A stretch of DNA of 64,000 bases from Anadara kagoshimensis (GCA_021292105.1 CM037874.1:26772583-26836582); one strand, 5' to 3'; shown: positions 47,479 through 58,144, counted from the first letter of the stretch. Translations and numbers: made by a program. The notes: generated by a model from the sequence alone, not told the origin.

Positions 47479-47512
47479 GGGCCCCCTGTGTCCCCCGCTG
47501 GATCCGCCACTG
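47476..47512 (-). mobile_element. Solo hAT-type terminal end
   Basis: On the minus strand the sequence begins CAGTGGCGGATCCAGCGGGG. This matches the CAGTGGCGGATCCAG start common to many hAT terminal inverted repeats. No partner end was found nearby. Confidence 0.6.
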
Positions 47513-47656
47513 GATTTGTTTAAGTTCTCATGAACTTTTAGATTATTATATCGCATTTTGACCATGTCCCGATCATGTCCTGATTGTTAAAATAAAAAAT
47601 AATATTATTGTATATTGATCATATTTATTGAACAATATTTGTGACTTGAGAGTGAT

Positions 47657-47660
<4 letters not shown>

Positions 47661-47707
<47 letters not shown>
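47661..47707. repeat. (CT)n microsatellite
   Basis: About 47 bases of CT repeat. Confidence 0.95.
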
Positions 47708-47709
<2 letters not shown>

Positions 47710-47781
47710 AAACGTTACACATGGCTTTGTCCTTACCAGTGCCAGGTTTGTGTTGCATTCTTTTCACAGTTCAGGTCGATG

Positions 47782-47857
47782 AATAAAATAATAAAATAAA
47801 ATAAAATAAAATAAAATAAAATAAAATAAAATAAAATAAAATAAAATAAAATAAAAA
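47782..47857 (+). repeat. (AAAAT)n microsatellite
   Basis: About fourteen repeats of AAAAT/AATAA. Confidence 0.95.
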
Positions 47858-47973
47858 TATTGCAGTTAACTATTCAGCATTGGATTTGTCGGTTCAATTA
47901 GATGAATATCAAATCATCTAGTTATAAAAAATAAACATAAGAAAAATCATAGTATCTATATTTTTATTAAATA

Positions 47974-47977
47974 AATT

Positions 47978-48032
<55 letters not shown>
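47974..48032 (+). repeat. (TTTA)n microsatellite
   Basis: About fourteen repeats of TTTA. Confidence 0.95.
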
Positions 48033-48505
48033 TAATCAAGCTAAAATGAAATGTTTAAAAAAACGAAGATTTATTATTTAAATCTCTGCTAAATTGCATT
48101 GTTGATGCTGAGAAAATATCTCAATTTTTATTTATTTCTTTCTTTATTATTTAGTTATTATTTATGTAAAACATCAATATAGCTAGAATAGAATATTTAA
48201 AAACGCTGATTTAATTTTTATTTAAACTTAGAGTAGGCATATAAGACAAACCTATTTAAAACAAATACTTGAAACATTTATAAAATTATGATTTCGTGCA
48301 AATTTTCAATAAGCTAGTACTTATGCATGTTAATTTTTTTTCCTCATTTCATTACGAGATGCATTCAGGTCATTAGTGTCTAAATACTGAAGTTTAGCCA
48401 GAGACATATAAATCCCCAATTGGATTTTTGTTGAAGTATAATCACTTATTGCTCTCCCAAATTGGAATAATCTAACAGGTCACGCTCGACTGAACTACCT
48501 TTATA

Positions 48506-49149
48506 CACTAGAAGGGGGTTTTACCGGAATAATTGCGAAATTCCGGAATAGTAAGACACTTTCCGCAATCTTTGCGAAAATCCGAAATATTTAGATCAAT
48601 TCCGTAATTTTTAGACCAAATCCGAAATAATCGGACAAAATCCGGAATAATTGGTCAAAATCCGGAATAATAAGAATATTTTTACGGTAAATTTTACGGA
48701 TTCTAAAAATTCCGGCAAGTGTCTGATTATTACGGTAACTTGTCTGATTATTCCGGTAAAAGACTGATTATTACGGTAAAAATCTAATTATTCCGGCAAA
48801 TGTCCAATTATTACGGTAAAAAAAAAATTAAAAATTATTATTTTTTAGAAAATTTCCCGTAATAATTGGACATTTGCCGGAATAATTAGACTTTTTCCGT
48901 AATAATCGGTCATTTTCCGGAATAATCAGACACTTACCGTAATTTTTAGATTACGGAAAACTTACCGTAACAAAATAGTCCAATTATTCCGGATTTTGCC
49001 TGATTATTCCGGATTTTGCCTGATTATTCCGGATTTTACCGGTTTATTCCGGACTTTACCTGATTATTCCGGATCAATTTGGTTTATTCCGGATTTGGTC
49101 TGATTATTCCGGATTTTCGCAATTATTCCGGTAAAACCCCCTTCTAGTG
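48506..49149. mobile_element. Family R2 CCGGAAT foldback element, complete copy
   Basis: It starts CACTAGAAGGGGGTTTTACC and ends with the exact inverse GGTAAAACCCCCTTCTAGTG. The identical part continues through GGAATAATTGCGAAA, a terminal repeat of at least 35 bases. Both arms consist of about 20-base units on TCCGGAATAATTxGACAAAA, with TTACGGTAA variants toward the centre. The arms meet at an A/T-only spacer near 48820-48855, so the whole 644 bp can fold back. It is flanked by ATA on both sides. No transposase is present. Confidence 0.92.
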
Positions 49150-50621
49150 ATAACTGTAAAGTATATCACACCTGAGATGGTCAGTATAGGACGACTTCTA
49201 ATGTAGGGGCAGGTAACCCTTCAGATCGGGCCTCGATTTCTGCGTATGTAAACATTATATCCTCCACTTTGTTTGGTGTATATAGACATTGTAGAAGTCA
49301 ACTGAACAAAGTTTGTCTTTCAAATCATAAGCATAGTACACAAACAATCGGTGCGCGATTGCTATTTTATTTTGAATAGTTTGTTTACCACATGGTCGGC
49401 ACGTATAGAATTTGAAGCTATAACTACAACGGCAAAATGGATAACATTCATCGTTTCGCTAGATTCTCAATCATTTAAAAATACTTTTTTCCAAACATAA
49501 TGTCTTAATTTCGTTTAGGTAGAAATTATTTTTAAATTAACTTCACTAAGCTGTAATTTATGATGTCGTTAATATTATCTTTCTTTCCATTAGAAAAGGC
49601 AGTAAACGTTTTCAAACGAGCCATTATAGGACGATATGATAAAAAAAAACGTTTTGTTTACGGTTTCAAGGAAACATTTTAATCCCATCGTATAATGTGT
49701 ACATTTTGTACTTTTGGCTGCAGAATCTGTAGATTCCATTAGTAAAATTGATATGTCTATTTTTAATATGATGGAAAATCCAAGACAGTAAACGGATTAG
49801 AAAATGATGGATTGATGGACTACGGAGTGTTATCTGTAACAAAGTTATCTCGTCTTCTTTGATTGATATCCTTTCATTTCACGGATCTACGCATTCTTTA
49901 AATTATATTGTACTTGTTGATTGATAAAACTGACGATTTGACATTTTTTGGCTAAAGCAATGATATGTTACTATGTACACTGTCGATATTTTTGCTTATT
50001 GGATTGATTTGACATGACACTAAATAACGGTTAATATAAATGGATAAAATTGAAGAAAAATAATGTAAATAAATCCAAAGAAAAAGAATTCTGACCTTAT
50101 TGTATTGACACAAGTTTTCTTTAAGTGAAGCAATTGATGTTTATTGAAACATATTTTTTTTCGTCCATCATTCTTAGACAAATAAATTTAATAGAAAGTT
50201 TTAAAAAAAATGTCTGTCATCTCGGGTTTGATTGGAGATGTTCATCTAGTAAGATCTAGTAAAATTGTGAACGTGAATATTTTTTAAAAATTTTATTTTA
50301 AATTAGCGTGTAGAAATAACGGTAATACAATTACGGCTGTCTATCGTATTGGAAATTCATATAATCGATGGAGTATATGTATAGTGATGTCAAGATAATT
50401 ACACTAATATCGACTTGTCAAATCTGGGATGTAGAGGGAATCGGAATGCCCTGGGAAAACCACTGACGTTTGTCAAACACAAACAAGGATAAGGACGAAC
50501 ATGGAAACGGAGCCTAGACATTGAGAGTAGTTGAGATCCGTAGATGCGCGCTTAACTATATAAGACCACATATTTAAAGCCGCGATAAAAAGTGTTAAAC
50601 TGTTGATACATTAAACCACAA

Positions 50622-50623
<2 letters not shown>

Positions 50624-50663
<40 letters not shown>

Positions 50664-50666
50664 AGA
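50624..50666. repeat. (AC)n microsatellite with short GA tail
   Basis: About 37 bases of AC repeat, then GAGAGA. Confidence 0.93.
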
Positions 50667-50709
50667 GAAAATAAAAAATAACACAATTAAAGGGAAGAAA
50701 AAACTGGCA

Positions 50710-50788
50710 AATGAAGTAAACCTCGTGAACATCTACAAAGAAGACGAGTCCGGGAGCTCCGGAAGGACAAGCATTTCCTGTCTAGGTA
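50710..50788 (-). repeat. Family R3 fragment abutting a SINE
   Basis: On the minus strand TGTCCTTCCGGAGCTCCCGG and TCACGAGGTTTACTT-like text follow R3 order. The 5' part is cut where SINE A starts at 50792. Confidence 0.7.
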
Positions 50789-50791
50789 GAT

Positions 50792-51014
50792 TTGAGTAAT
50801 GATGTTTGACGTCTCAGTCAAGAATATTTCACTTATATCAAGACGTCGCCAACTATAGGCGCAGGTGCAGACATCTTGCTTGTGCGTTGCGCTGATGGCA
50901 TTATACAGCAGATTTCTTTATCGCGCCAAAGCTACCGTGGCACGGGATTTCGTTTATTGTAAGTCCCCATCCGAAAGAACCGTGACTTTCATTTCGTAAT
51001 GCCGAGTGCTTAAC
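50792..51014 (-). mobile_element. SINE family A, head missing
   Basis: The tail end TGAGTAATGATGTTTGACGT (as read on plus) through CTTTCATTTCGTAATGCCGA. The tRNA-like head is absent. Confidence 0.85.
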
Positions 51015-51783
51015 TCACGAGGTATGAAATCAAAATGAATAATACATGAAATGTGAAATGGATGTTTATATAATTAGGTCAAGTATTTTAACAACTTTTG
51101 TCGAGGTGTTATAATACACCTACATATGCATTTAAACAATTCATTTTAAGCCGATTAATTGCGGTTGAAGAAAACATTTAAATAGAAATTGATTTCGATA
51201 TAAGGCTTTGGGAAATTCAAAAGTGGTCCACGATAATCTTTAAGAATGTTTTGGAAATAATGCTTACTCAAACGAACGTCATTAGATGGAATTACTTTAA
51301 ATGGAAATCATCCAATTTGGGAAATAACCAAACGTGCAATTTTGGCTAAATTTCAGTTACGTGGGTTAGGTTTTTGAGTTAATAAGAATTGACGTTTCAA
51401 AATTAAGTAATTAAGATTATGCGTAATTGTTGATTAAAATACCTTTGTCACCACGTATATCACGAATTTATATATGAAACGTTATTTAAACACTTCGCTT
51501 CTAATGTAACTTTATAACAAATAAATCAACATTTGTAATTTCATAAGTCAAAAAATAAATTAAACGATAAACTATGGAAAGCAATATCAAACTCCTGGGG
51601 TTTTGTGTTTGATGCAATTATAAACGTGGATGAATTATATTCATGTTAAAATGTTAGAACTTAAAATATCAACCGAGAGATGGAGGGATCCGGGGGTATG
51701 AACCCTCTTTCGAAAAACCCTGGGTTCGATAGTATTTAGGTTGACCTATAAATAATGATTTCATTGTTAACAGTGTAGATTTT

Positions 51784-51988
51784 TGAGTTGAGTAATGGTG
51801 TTTAACGTCCAATTCAAAAATATTTCACTTTTATCGAGATGTCGCCAGCTATAAGCGAAAGTGCAGAAAGTTTGCTTGTGCATTATACAGCATGGTTCTC
51901 TATCGTGCCAAGCCTACTGTGACACGGGGTCTCGTTTATTTTAAGTACTAATCCGAAAGAACCGAGACTTTCATTCCGTATTGCCAAA
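51784..51988 (-). mobile_element. SINE family A, head missing
   Basis: On the plus strand GAGTTGAGTAATGGTGTTTA, GATGTCGCCAGCTATAAGCG and CCGAGACTTTCATTCCGTAT are readable. A small deletion removes the GCGCTGATGGC part. Confidence 0.83.
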
Positions 51989-52218
51989 AAATATGAATTA
52001 TACTGTTAGATGTTTGATGCCCGATCTGCGATGAAGCAGTTTACTTTTTTTTACAACAGAAACATTTTGCTCGTTGAATGTAAATACAATGTCTATAAAT
52101 TCAAAATTCAATTCAGAAGGCAGTAATTGGTAGATAGACCACATGCAGACGTATTAATCTTTAAAGTTGATATAATACAATGTTGATATTTATGATAACA
52201 CTCGATTTACCAAATAAT

Positions 52219-52426
52219 TGACATTCCATAGTTCCATGATCCCTTTACACAATTTTGATTACACACGTGGCGGTTGTAGCTGGCTAAACAGGATATTCTT
52301 ACCATTTCGGAGCGTCCGACCTTACTTCCCTGGTGGAAGTTCACGTGTCTAACCTAACTTGTCAGTTCCAAAGTTTTTACTTTGCTTCTGGATTGTGATT
52401 CGGACATGGATTGGTATGTTTGTGTT
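52219..52426 (+). repeat. Family R3 dispersed repeat, well-preserved copy
   Basis: It has CACACGTGGCGGTTGTAGCT, CTTCCCTGGTGGAAGTTCAC, TAACCTAACTTGTCAGTTCC and TGCTTCTGGATTGTGATTCG. Confidence 0.88.
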
Positions 52427-52764
52427 AACTTCGGTTACATTTATCATTTCTGTTATATAGTACATGTATTACTTCTGTTCCACATGTTATTAATTGTATA
52501 TGCAGTCGTGGGAGACTGATTAATATAAGAATTTAATTCTTGTTTCAGAATCCAAACTTATACATTGTAATCTACAACTTTGTGAAGTGATATTCATTAA
52601 ATAAAATTATTACATTATGATATGATTTTACTCTGAGACCTTTGTTTTGATTGGTTAAACTACTTGCACGCGCAACGCCGTTTTTCATCATATTGCACTC
52701 TGGAAGATGATAAAACACCATATTGCACTAAGCCAATCAAATCCATCGTTGGAAACTGGAATTG

Positions 52765-52876
52765 AACACAAAAAGAATGAATTGCGCAATTTAATGACGT
52801 CACAGACACTAGTACGTCATTAGTTGTCGTGACGCTGCACTGGTACCGTGATGGCGGCCATTGTCGGAACATAAAG
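52765..52876 (+). repeat. Family R15, partial copy
   Basis: AAAAAGAATGAATTGCGCAA, TTTAATGACGTCACAGACAC and GGTACCGTGATGGCGGCCA match 37880-38000. TGACGTCA is a palindromic CRE-like word, probably just part of the repeat. Confidence 0.82.
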
Positions 52877-54546
52877 GGCAAAAGATATTTAATATTTATT
52901 AGTAAAATATAACACTTGTCTTCATATTTTAAGATAGTTTACATGTAATAAAACAATTATAGCACTCACTGAAATGCTATAATTGTATAATATTGTTTAA
53001 ACTAAGTGAACATGTTTATAAAGAAAAAAAACTAAATGTATGTTTCTTTGCCAAATCCTTCTTTTTTTAATAAAGCGCTTTTTCACCTTAATTAAGTGTC
53101 GTTTAATTATAAATACAACTTTTTATTGATCTCAAGATGATTTAACATTTACATTTTCCAATTACAAGATTATCGGCATTTTTAACCATTGCATTTCCAA
53201 TGTTTGGTCATAAGGCCAATTCCATGACTTTGTTTAAATGAATATTACTTCATATTTCCAAGTTTATAAAGCTAATGATTAAATTTAAAATTAATGATAT
53301 TTTATGCGTTGATGCATTTCTTATGTTTGTTAATAAGAACTCTTTACATGTATAATTATGTATTCCAATGAGTTTTTAATGTTTGTTAAAATAGTATCAG
53401 AAGAAAAAGAAATAAATTATATATAAAATTCCCCTCGAAACGGATTCCTATGTTAATTTGCCAAGAATATGTCTTTTGTCAATTACATCCACAGTGATAC
53501 GTCTTCATGTAAATAATATATAGAATGAATAAAAAGAAACTTCAATATTTTTCTAAGGATGCAAGATGGAATTTTATTTTTGAATTATTGAAAGGCGTTT
53601 TTGAAATAAAAATAATTAAATTAGTCTTCGATATGTGCATGTAAGAAATACCGTTGCAGTCTACAATGATAAAAAGGGAAAAAGTTTTAATTGATTTAAA
53701 GAATTTTGGTTTTATTAAAGCTTAATTAAAGTTACTTTCGGTAAAATAACATTATAGAAAGGAAATAAAGAATATCAACTGACAAACCTTAAATTGAGTA
53801 TTTACCAATTGACTAAAATTGCTGTATTATTCTGCCAGGATTATGCCTTTTAGCGAAAGAACAAAGAACTTTATATCTTTAGACAATTGCAAATTATATC
53901 TGATACAAAACATAAAGAAACGTATTCCTTACAATTAGAAAATAAAACATTGATACATTATTTATAATAAAAAATAAACATAAAAATCCATGTCCTTATT
54001 TTTAAATATTGGCAGGTTTCTTTTTCTAAGTTAAGTCTTAGATACACGCGCATGCAAGAGTTACTTTGTAACCTCACAACCTGTTACAGAACACAGAAAA
54101 TAAAACATTATTATTATTTTTTTACTTATCTAAAGGCGTTTTTTTCTTTTAAAAAGAATTTGATAAGTTTTAGATGCATGCATGATTATCAAGAGGTATA
54201 TTTTTAGTCCACATAATCATAATTATATATATATAAAGAGGAATAAAAAAGAAATACATTTTGGTACATCTCGTGTCTGGTTTTACTAACGGTTGACACT
54301 ATCGCTTCATTTTGATCGTTCAAACATGTGTATGGTGTACATGTTTCTGTATTATATAAAACCACTATCAGATAATGCTATTGTTTTATCGGAAATTGGG
54401 CGACAGAAAACCGATTATTAGACAGAAATGATTAACTATTTAAAGGAAACTAACATTTTCGCTACAAAATATAAAAGTTTATAAACTTAATCTTAAAATA
54501 ATTATTTTGTTCACATAATTTTAGCACAAATCATTTAAAATAAACA

Positions 54547-54547
<1 letters not shown>

Positions 54548-54577
<30 letters not shown>
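54548..54577. repeat. (AAT)n microsatellite
   Basis: About nine AAT repeats, then AAAACAAAAC. Confidence 0.9.
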
Positions 54578-54666
54578 CAAAACAAAAGCAAAAACGAAAA
54601 ACGTGGCTTTGTGCTAAACATGCGTCTGGTTGGTTCTATAAATTGAACGCGACTAAAAAGGTTGAG

Positions 54667-55011
54667 TTGAGTAGTTGAGTAATGGTGTTTAACGTCCCAG
54701 TCAAAATTATTTCACTTATATCGAGACGTCGCCAGCTATAGGCGAAGGTGCAGAAATTTTGCCTGTGCGTTGCGCTGATGGCATTATACAGCAGGGTTCT
54801 TTAGCGTGCCAAGCCCACCGTAACACGGGACCTCGTTTATTTTAAGTTCCAATTCGAAAGAACCGTGACTTTCATTTCGTAATGCCGAGTGCTTTGCGAA
54901 AGAACAGTCACTACCCACTTTCAAGTCTTGAGTCAGACCCAGCTTGGGATCGAACCCACAACCTCTCACTTACGGAGCGAGCACTCTACCAATTGATCTA
55001 CCTCAGTGATT
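54667..55011 (-). mobile_element. SINE family A, full-length copy with perfect target-site duplication
   Basis: The whole family A sequence is present. The tRNA-like head is at the right side (GTAGATCAATTGGTAGAGTG on minus). GACTAAAAAGGTTGAG lies directly on both sides (54651-54666 and 55012-55027), a 16-base duplication. This is the youngest-looking SINE insertion of the window. Confidence 0.92.
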
Positions 55012-55204
55012 GACTAAAAAGGTTGAGATATGACAATAATGTGTATGTCTTTGTCACCGTTTTGTCATTTTCTAAATTTTGTCAGCTATGACACTTTTCA
55101 GCAAGATTTACTACAAATGAGTAACATATTTTAGAGACGGTATTGAGACAATCTCTTTTTTTCATTTTTTTCTCTGGTTTTGTAAATCGATGTTGTTGCT
55201 GCTG

Positions 55205-55428
55205 TTACTAAATGTTGCTTAATGTCGCATCAGCAATTTTTCAGCGGCGAGAACTACTTCATTAATCTCTATGAGCTCGAGTTCGTGTATGCATGTGAAG
55301 TGCGAGTGTGTTTTATGGTCTGCCTTTTACTAGCGCGCACTCAGGGTGACTTTAAGGTGCTAGCTCACCGAGCCAGAACGTCGCAGAAAGCGTACTGCTC
55401 CCCAAGTCACATTAAACTGACACCGAGC
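55205..55428 (-). mobile_element. SINE family B, 5'-truncated copy close to exon 3
   Basis: On the plus strand TTGCTTAATGTCGCATCAGC, AATTTTTCAGCGGCGAGAAC and GCATGTGAAGTGCGAGTGTG are the inverse of the family B tail. It lies about 150 bases upstream of exon 3. Confidence 0.85.
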
Positions 55429-55576
55429 GGCTTGTTTATTGATTAAAAGTTTGAGCTTGCATTGGAACCCATTTGTAGTTGTAATATATACGTATAGCTT
55501 TTTGCAAGTTCCATTTGAATATATGTGATATGTATCATTAATGATAAAAGTAAGGCCAATGTTTATTATATTGTAG

Positions 55577-55799
55577 GTCTTGGATACGGAATATGTCTGG
55601 TAGCTACATTTGTCGGGATGTATTATAACACCGTCATAGCCTGGAGCGTGTATTACCTGTTTGCGTCATTCCAGTCTGAATTGCCATGGGCGCATTGTAA
55701 TAACGAATGGAACACGCCTAACTGTATATCAGTGACCGACGGGTACAACAAAAGTCAGGTTACAAACCATTCTATGTTAGCGGCTGCGGAATATTATTT
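55577..55799 (+). CDS. SLC6A4: Serotonin transporter-like SLC6 symporter, exon 3 (TM3 and extracellular loop 2)
   Basis: It encodes TM3, GLGYGICLVATFVGMYYNTV ..., then loop 2 with WAHCNNEWNTPNC. The Tyr-Tyr-Asn of MYYNT matches the substrate-site Tyr176/Asn177 region of human SERT. The residue at the Ile172 position is Val and is followed by Gly, as in DAT. The two Cys of loop 2 correspond to the disulfide Cys200-Cys209. Two glycosylation sequons (NKS, NHS) follow. The acceptor is TTGTAG, the donor GTGAGT at 55800, ending in phase 2. Confidence 0.93.
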
Positions 55800-56902
55800 G
55801 TGAGTATAGACAACAATACCCATTACAAACTAGAGTATTCTTTTGAGATAAATACCCTCTTCCGCAACCGTCAAACTAATGGAAAAACGGACGGACAATT
55901 AATTTAAAATGTAACACATTGTCTTATGTTGGTATACATTTGTATCAAGTTTGATCAAAATCCAACCGTAGACAAAGAGGATTTGGAGCGACCACGATAT
56001 TATTACGGACTGTCGGACAGGGTAGTTCCTACATGATTATACCCCTTTGAATTCGTTTGCGAGGGGAGCATATAAAATGTAAATCAGGATCTGGTTTTTC
56101 ACCATTTTAATTTCTTTTACAAAGTGCTCGCTTAGCATGTGTATATTGAATGCTAGTGTTCGTTTACTTTGTTATTTTCCTTTTAAATTGAGACCTAATG
56201 TTTCTATGCAAATATACATTGAGAATATCGCGGCAAAATTGACTGTTGTTAGCGTCTCATCCAAATTATGCTTCGTACCGCAACCCATTCCCAAGTTTTG
56301 GGTTTGAACCGACCAAAAATTGAACCCCGGTAGCACACATGGCCACTTTCAAATCGAACACTGAAACTACTTTAGTACCGTAGTGTGAACTAGTTTAATA
56401 ACCTGCAATATGCTAATATGTAAACAACATGTTTTGTCACACCTTTGGTATATTTTTAGATACATATCTGGAAGAGTTATCACACCTTAATTAACAAAAC
56501 AAAAACCTGCGTTTTATCAAAATATTTTGTCTGAAGCGTTATGCTGTATCGCAAAATATCAAAAGAATCAAACTCGGTCATAGATATTTGTAACGCACAC
56601 TTAGAATTCAATCAAAATCTGACGATATTATACGAGATAGCGATTACAAGGCCAAACAGTTTGTAAAATACTCTATTATCAGTTTGGGTTTTGGCAGTTT
56701 AGATGCTTTCTGTGTTATAATCAACAATCTATAATTGGAGAAGTACGAACTTCGTCTTATATTAGACGCCATTTGAATTGATTTAATCTTCTGTTCAGAT
56801 ACAAATTATTTATGGAAACAATGTTTTTTAGTAAAACCTGCATAATTTGATAAAAAAAAAACCAGAAACAGCGAGGGTGTTTATATTTATTTACAGGGCT
56901 TC

Positions 56903-57046
56903 GGTTTATTAGGTCTCATCCTAAAACCCATGGCTTTCATTTCGTATTGCAGAGTGCTTGGCGAATTCGAAATTAAAGAACAGCCATTACCCATTTCAAG
57001 TCTTGCGTCAAAACCCAGCCCAGGATTGAAATCGCGCCCCCACTAC
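56903..57046 (-). repeat. SINE family A fragment, decayed
   Basis: On the plus strand CTTTCATTTCGTATTGCAGA, GTGCTTGGCGAATTCG and AGTCTTGCGTCAAAACCCAG match SINE A with many changes. It lies in intron 3. The adjoining stretch 55800-56900 shows nothing recognised. Confidence 0.7.
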
Positions 57047-57111
57047 GAATTTTACCAACGAAACTACCAAAATGGTAATTCACGACATGAACTAAAAAAA
57101 GAAACATACAA

Positions 57112-57288
57112 AACAGTCCAACCTGACTTAAAGGCCACCCTATATAAGGGCCACCTGCTTATAACGGCCAGTAGAATTGTATCAACAATTTTATATTCAT
57201 GTTATTTGAACCTGTATATAAGGCCACCTGCTCATAAAGGCCATTTACTGGTTACCTTGGGTGGCCTTCATAGACAGGTTTGACTGTA
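57112..57288. mobile_element. Family R11 MITE, copy upstream of exon 4
   Basis: The left end ACAGTCCAACCTGACTTAAA plus GGCCACC and the inverse right end GGTGGCCTTCATAGACAGGT plus TTGACTGT form imperfect terminal inverted repeats. The interior has several TATAAGGCCACC words. It is 177 bp and non-coding. Confidence 0.82.
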
Positions 57289-57580
57289 TATGAATACTAT
57301 GCACATCGTTTTAAATATCATTATGCCCAATTAAATAAAGTAAAATGAATGCAGTATAGCATTCTTATATAATTCAATGAATTTGCCACCTTGCTTTTTC
57401 GCCACTCTATTTTGAAGTCCCAGTATATTTCTTCTACAGTATTTTTATGAGAATCCTCTATTTATCGCTTAACCTTAATACTCTATTCTTATTCTATTGC
57501 TACTTCACTGAAGGCCCAAAAATAAAAATGAAATGCATGTCTAATTTTAAACACTGTAAACATATTGTTTTATTTTGCAG

Positions 57581-57714
57581 ATTTAAAGTCTTAGAAATCC
57601 AGAATCCGATGGAATCGACAAAATCGGGTCTCCAAAATGGGAGTTAGTTTTGTGCTTATTGGAACACTATTGTAGAAATTTCTGTTTGTGGCGAGGAATA
57701 AATCATCAGGAAAG
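57581..57714 (+). pseudogene. SLC6A4: Serotonin transporter-like SLC6 symporter, exon 4 (TM4), reading frame broken
   Basis: The exon sits in the right place with a good acceptor (TTTTGCAG) and donor (AAAG|GTAAGT). Translation starts correctly after exon 3 (FKVLEIQNPMESTKSGLQ) but meets TAG at 57645-57647. In a second register WELVLCLL and CLWRG appear. In a third register SSGK leads correctly into exon 5. These pieces match the TM4 region of SERT in order. The length is 134 bases where alignment to human SERT predicts about 139, a deficit of five. Two breaks fall at A-runs (57634-57637, 57700-57702), and more are needed between 57656 and 57682. Uncorrected sequencing deletions are my preferred explanation because the flanking exons are intact. 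A true loss-of-function allele or pseudogene is the alternative. Confidence 0.8.
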
Positions 57715-57728
57715 GTAAGTCAAACTAG

Positions 57729-57912
57729 TACAGTCCAACTTGCGCTAAAGGTCACCTCTATATAAGGACCACCTACTTATAAAGGCCAGTAGAATTGTCA
57801 TCCCAGTTGTTCTTTATTCTCATTATTGGAACCTGTAAATAAAGGCCACTTGCCCATAAAGGGAACTTTTACTGGTTCCCTTGCCTGGCCTTTATAGACG
57901 GGTTTGACTGTA
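57729..57912. mobile_element. Family R11 MITE, copy downstream of exon 4
   Basis: It starts ACAGTCCAACTTGCGCTAAA, 15 bases after the exon 4 donor, and ends GCCTTTATAGACGGGTTTGA plus CTGTA. It lies in the same orientation as the copy at 57112 and matches it throughout. Confidence 0.82.
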
Positions 57913-57949
57913 TTTATAAAATGAGTTGTCATAGGATGGTATTGTTCTT

Positions 57950-58060
57950 ACCCGACCGGAGCAGCCGGTCTCACTTCCTGGTGGGAGTTCGGTGTTCAGT
58001 TCAGTATTTTTTCAGTTTCTAAGTTTTTGATTGGTATGTTTGTTTTTTGGATTGAATGCA
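57950..58060 (+). repeat. Family R3 dispersed repeat
   Basis: TTACCCGACCGGAGCAGCCG, GTCTCACTTCCTGGTGGGAG and TGATTGGTATGTTTGTTTTT follow R3 order with a deletion in the middle. Confidence 0.75.
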
Positions 58061-58144
58061 TTTTTTAATGAAAATTCTAAATTAGCAATGAAAGACCAAT
58101 TAAAACCCAATACATCCTCTCATTTCTCACGAAAACTAATTCGG

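Larger units (their letters stand above)
39046..55576 (+). other. SLC6A4: Intron 2 of the transporter gene (16.5 kb)
   Basis: It is bounded by GTAAAC and TTGTAG. It contains the elements listed below. 39850-41090, 42195-42680, 42920-44220, 45990-46570, 48040-48500, 49150-50620, 51990-52215 and 52880-54540 show nothing I recognise beyond AT-rich sequence. Confidence 0.85.

Noticed and set aside
52765-52876. TGACGTCA as a genuine CRE promoter element
   Set aside because: It lies inside a dispersed repeat within a large intron, and the sister copy has a changed version.
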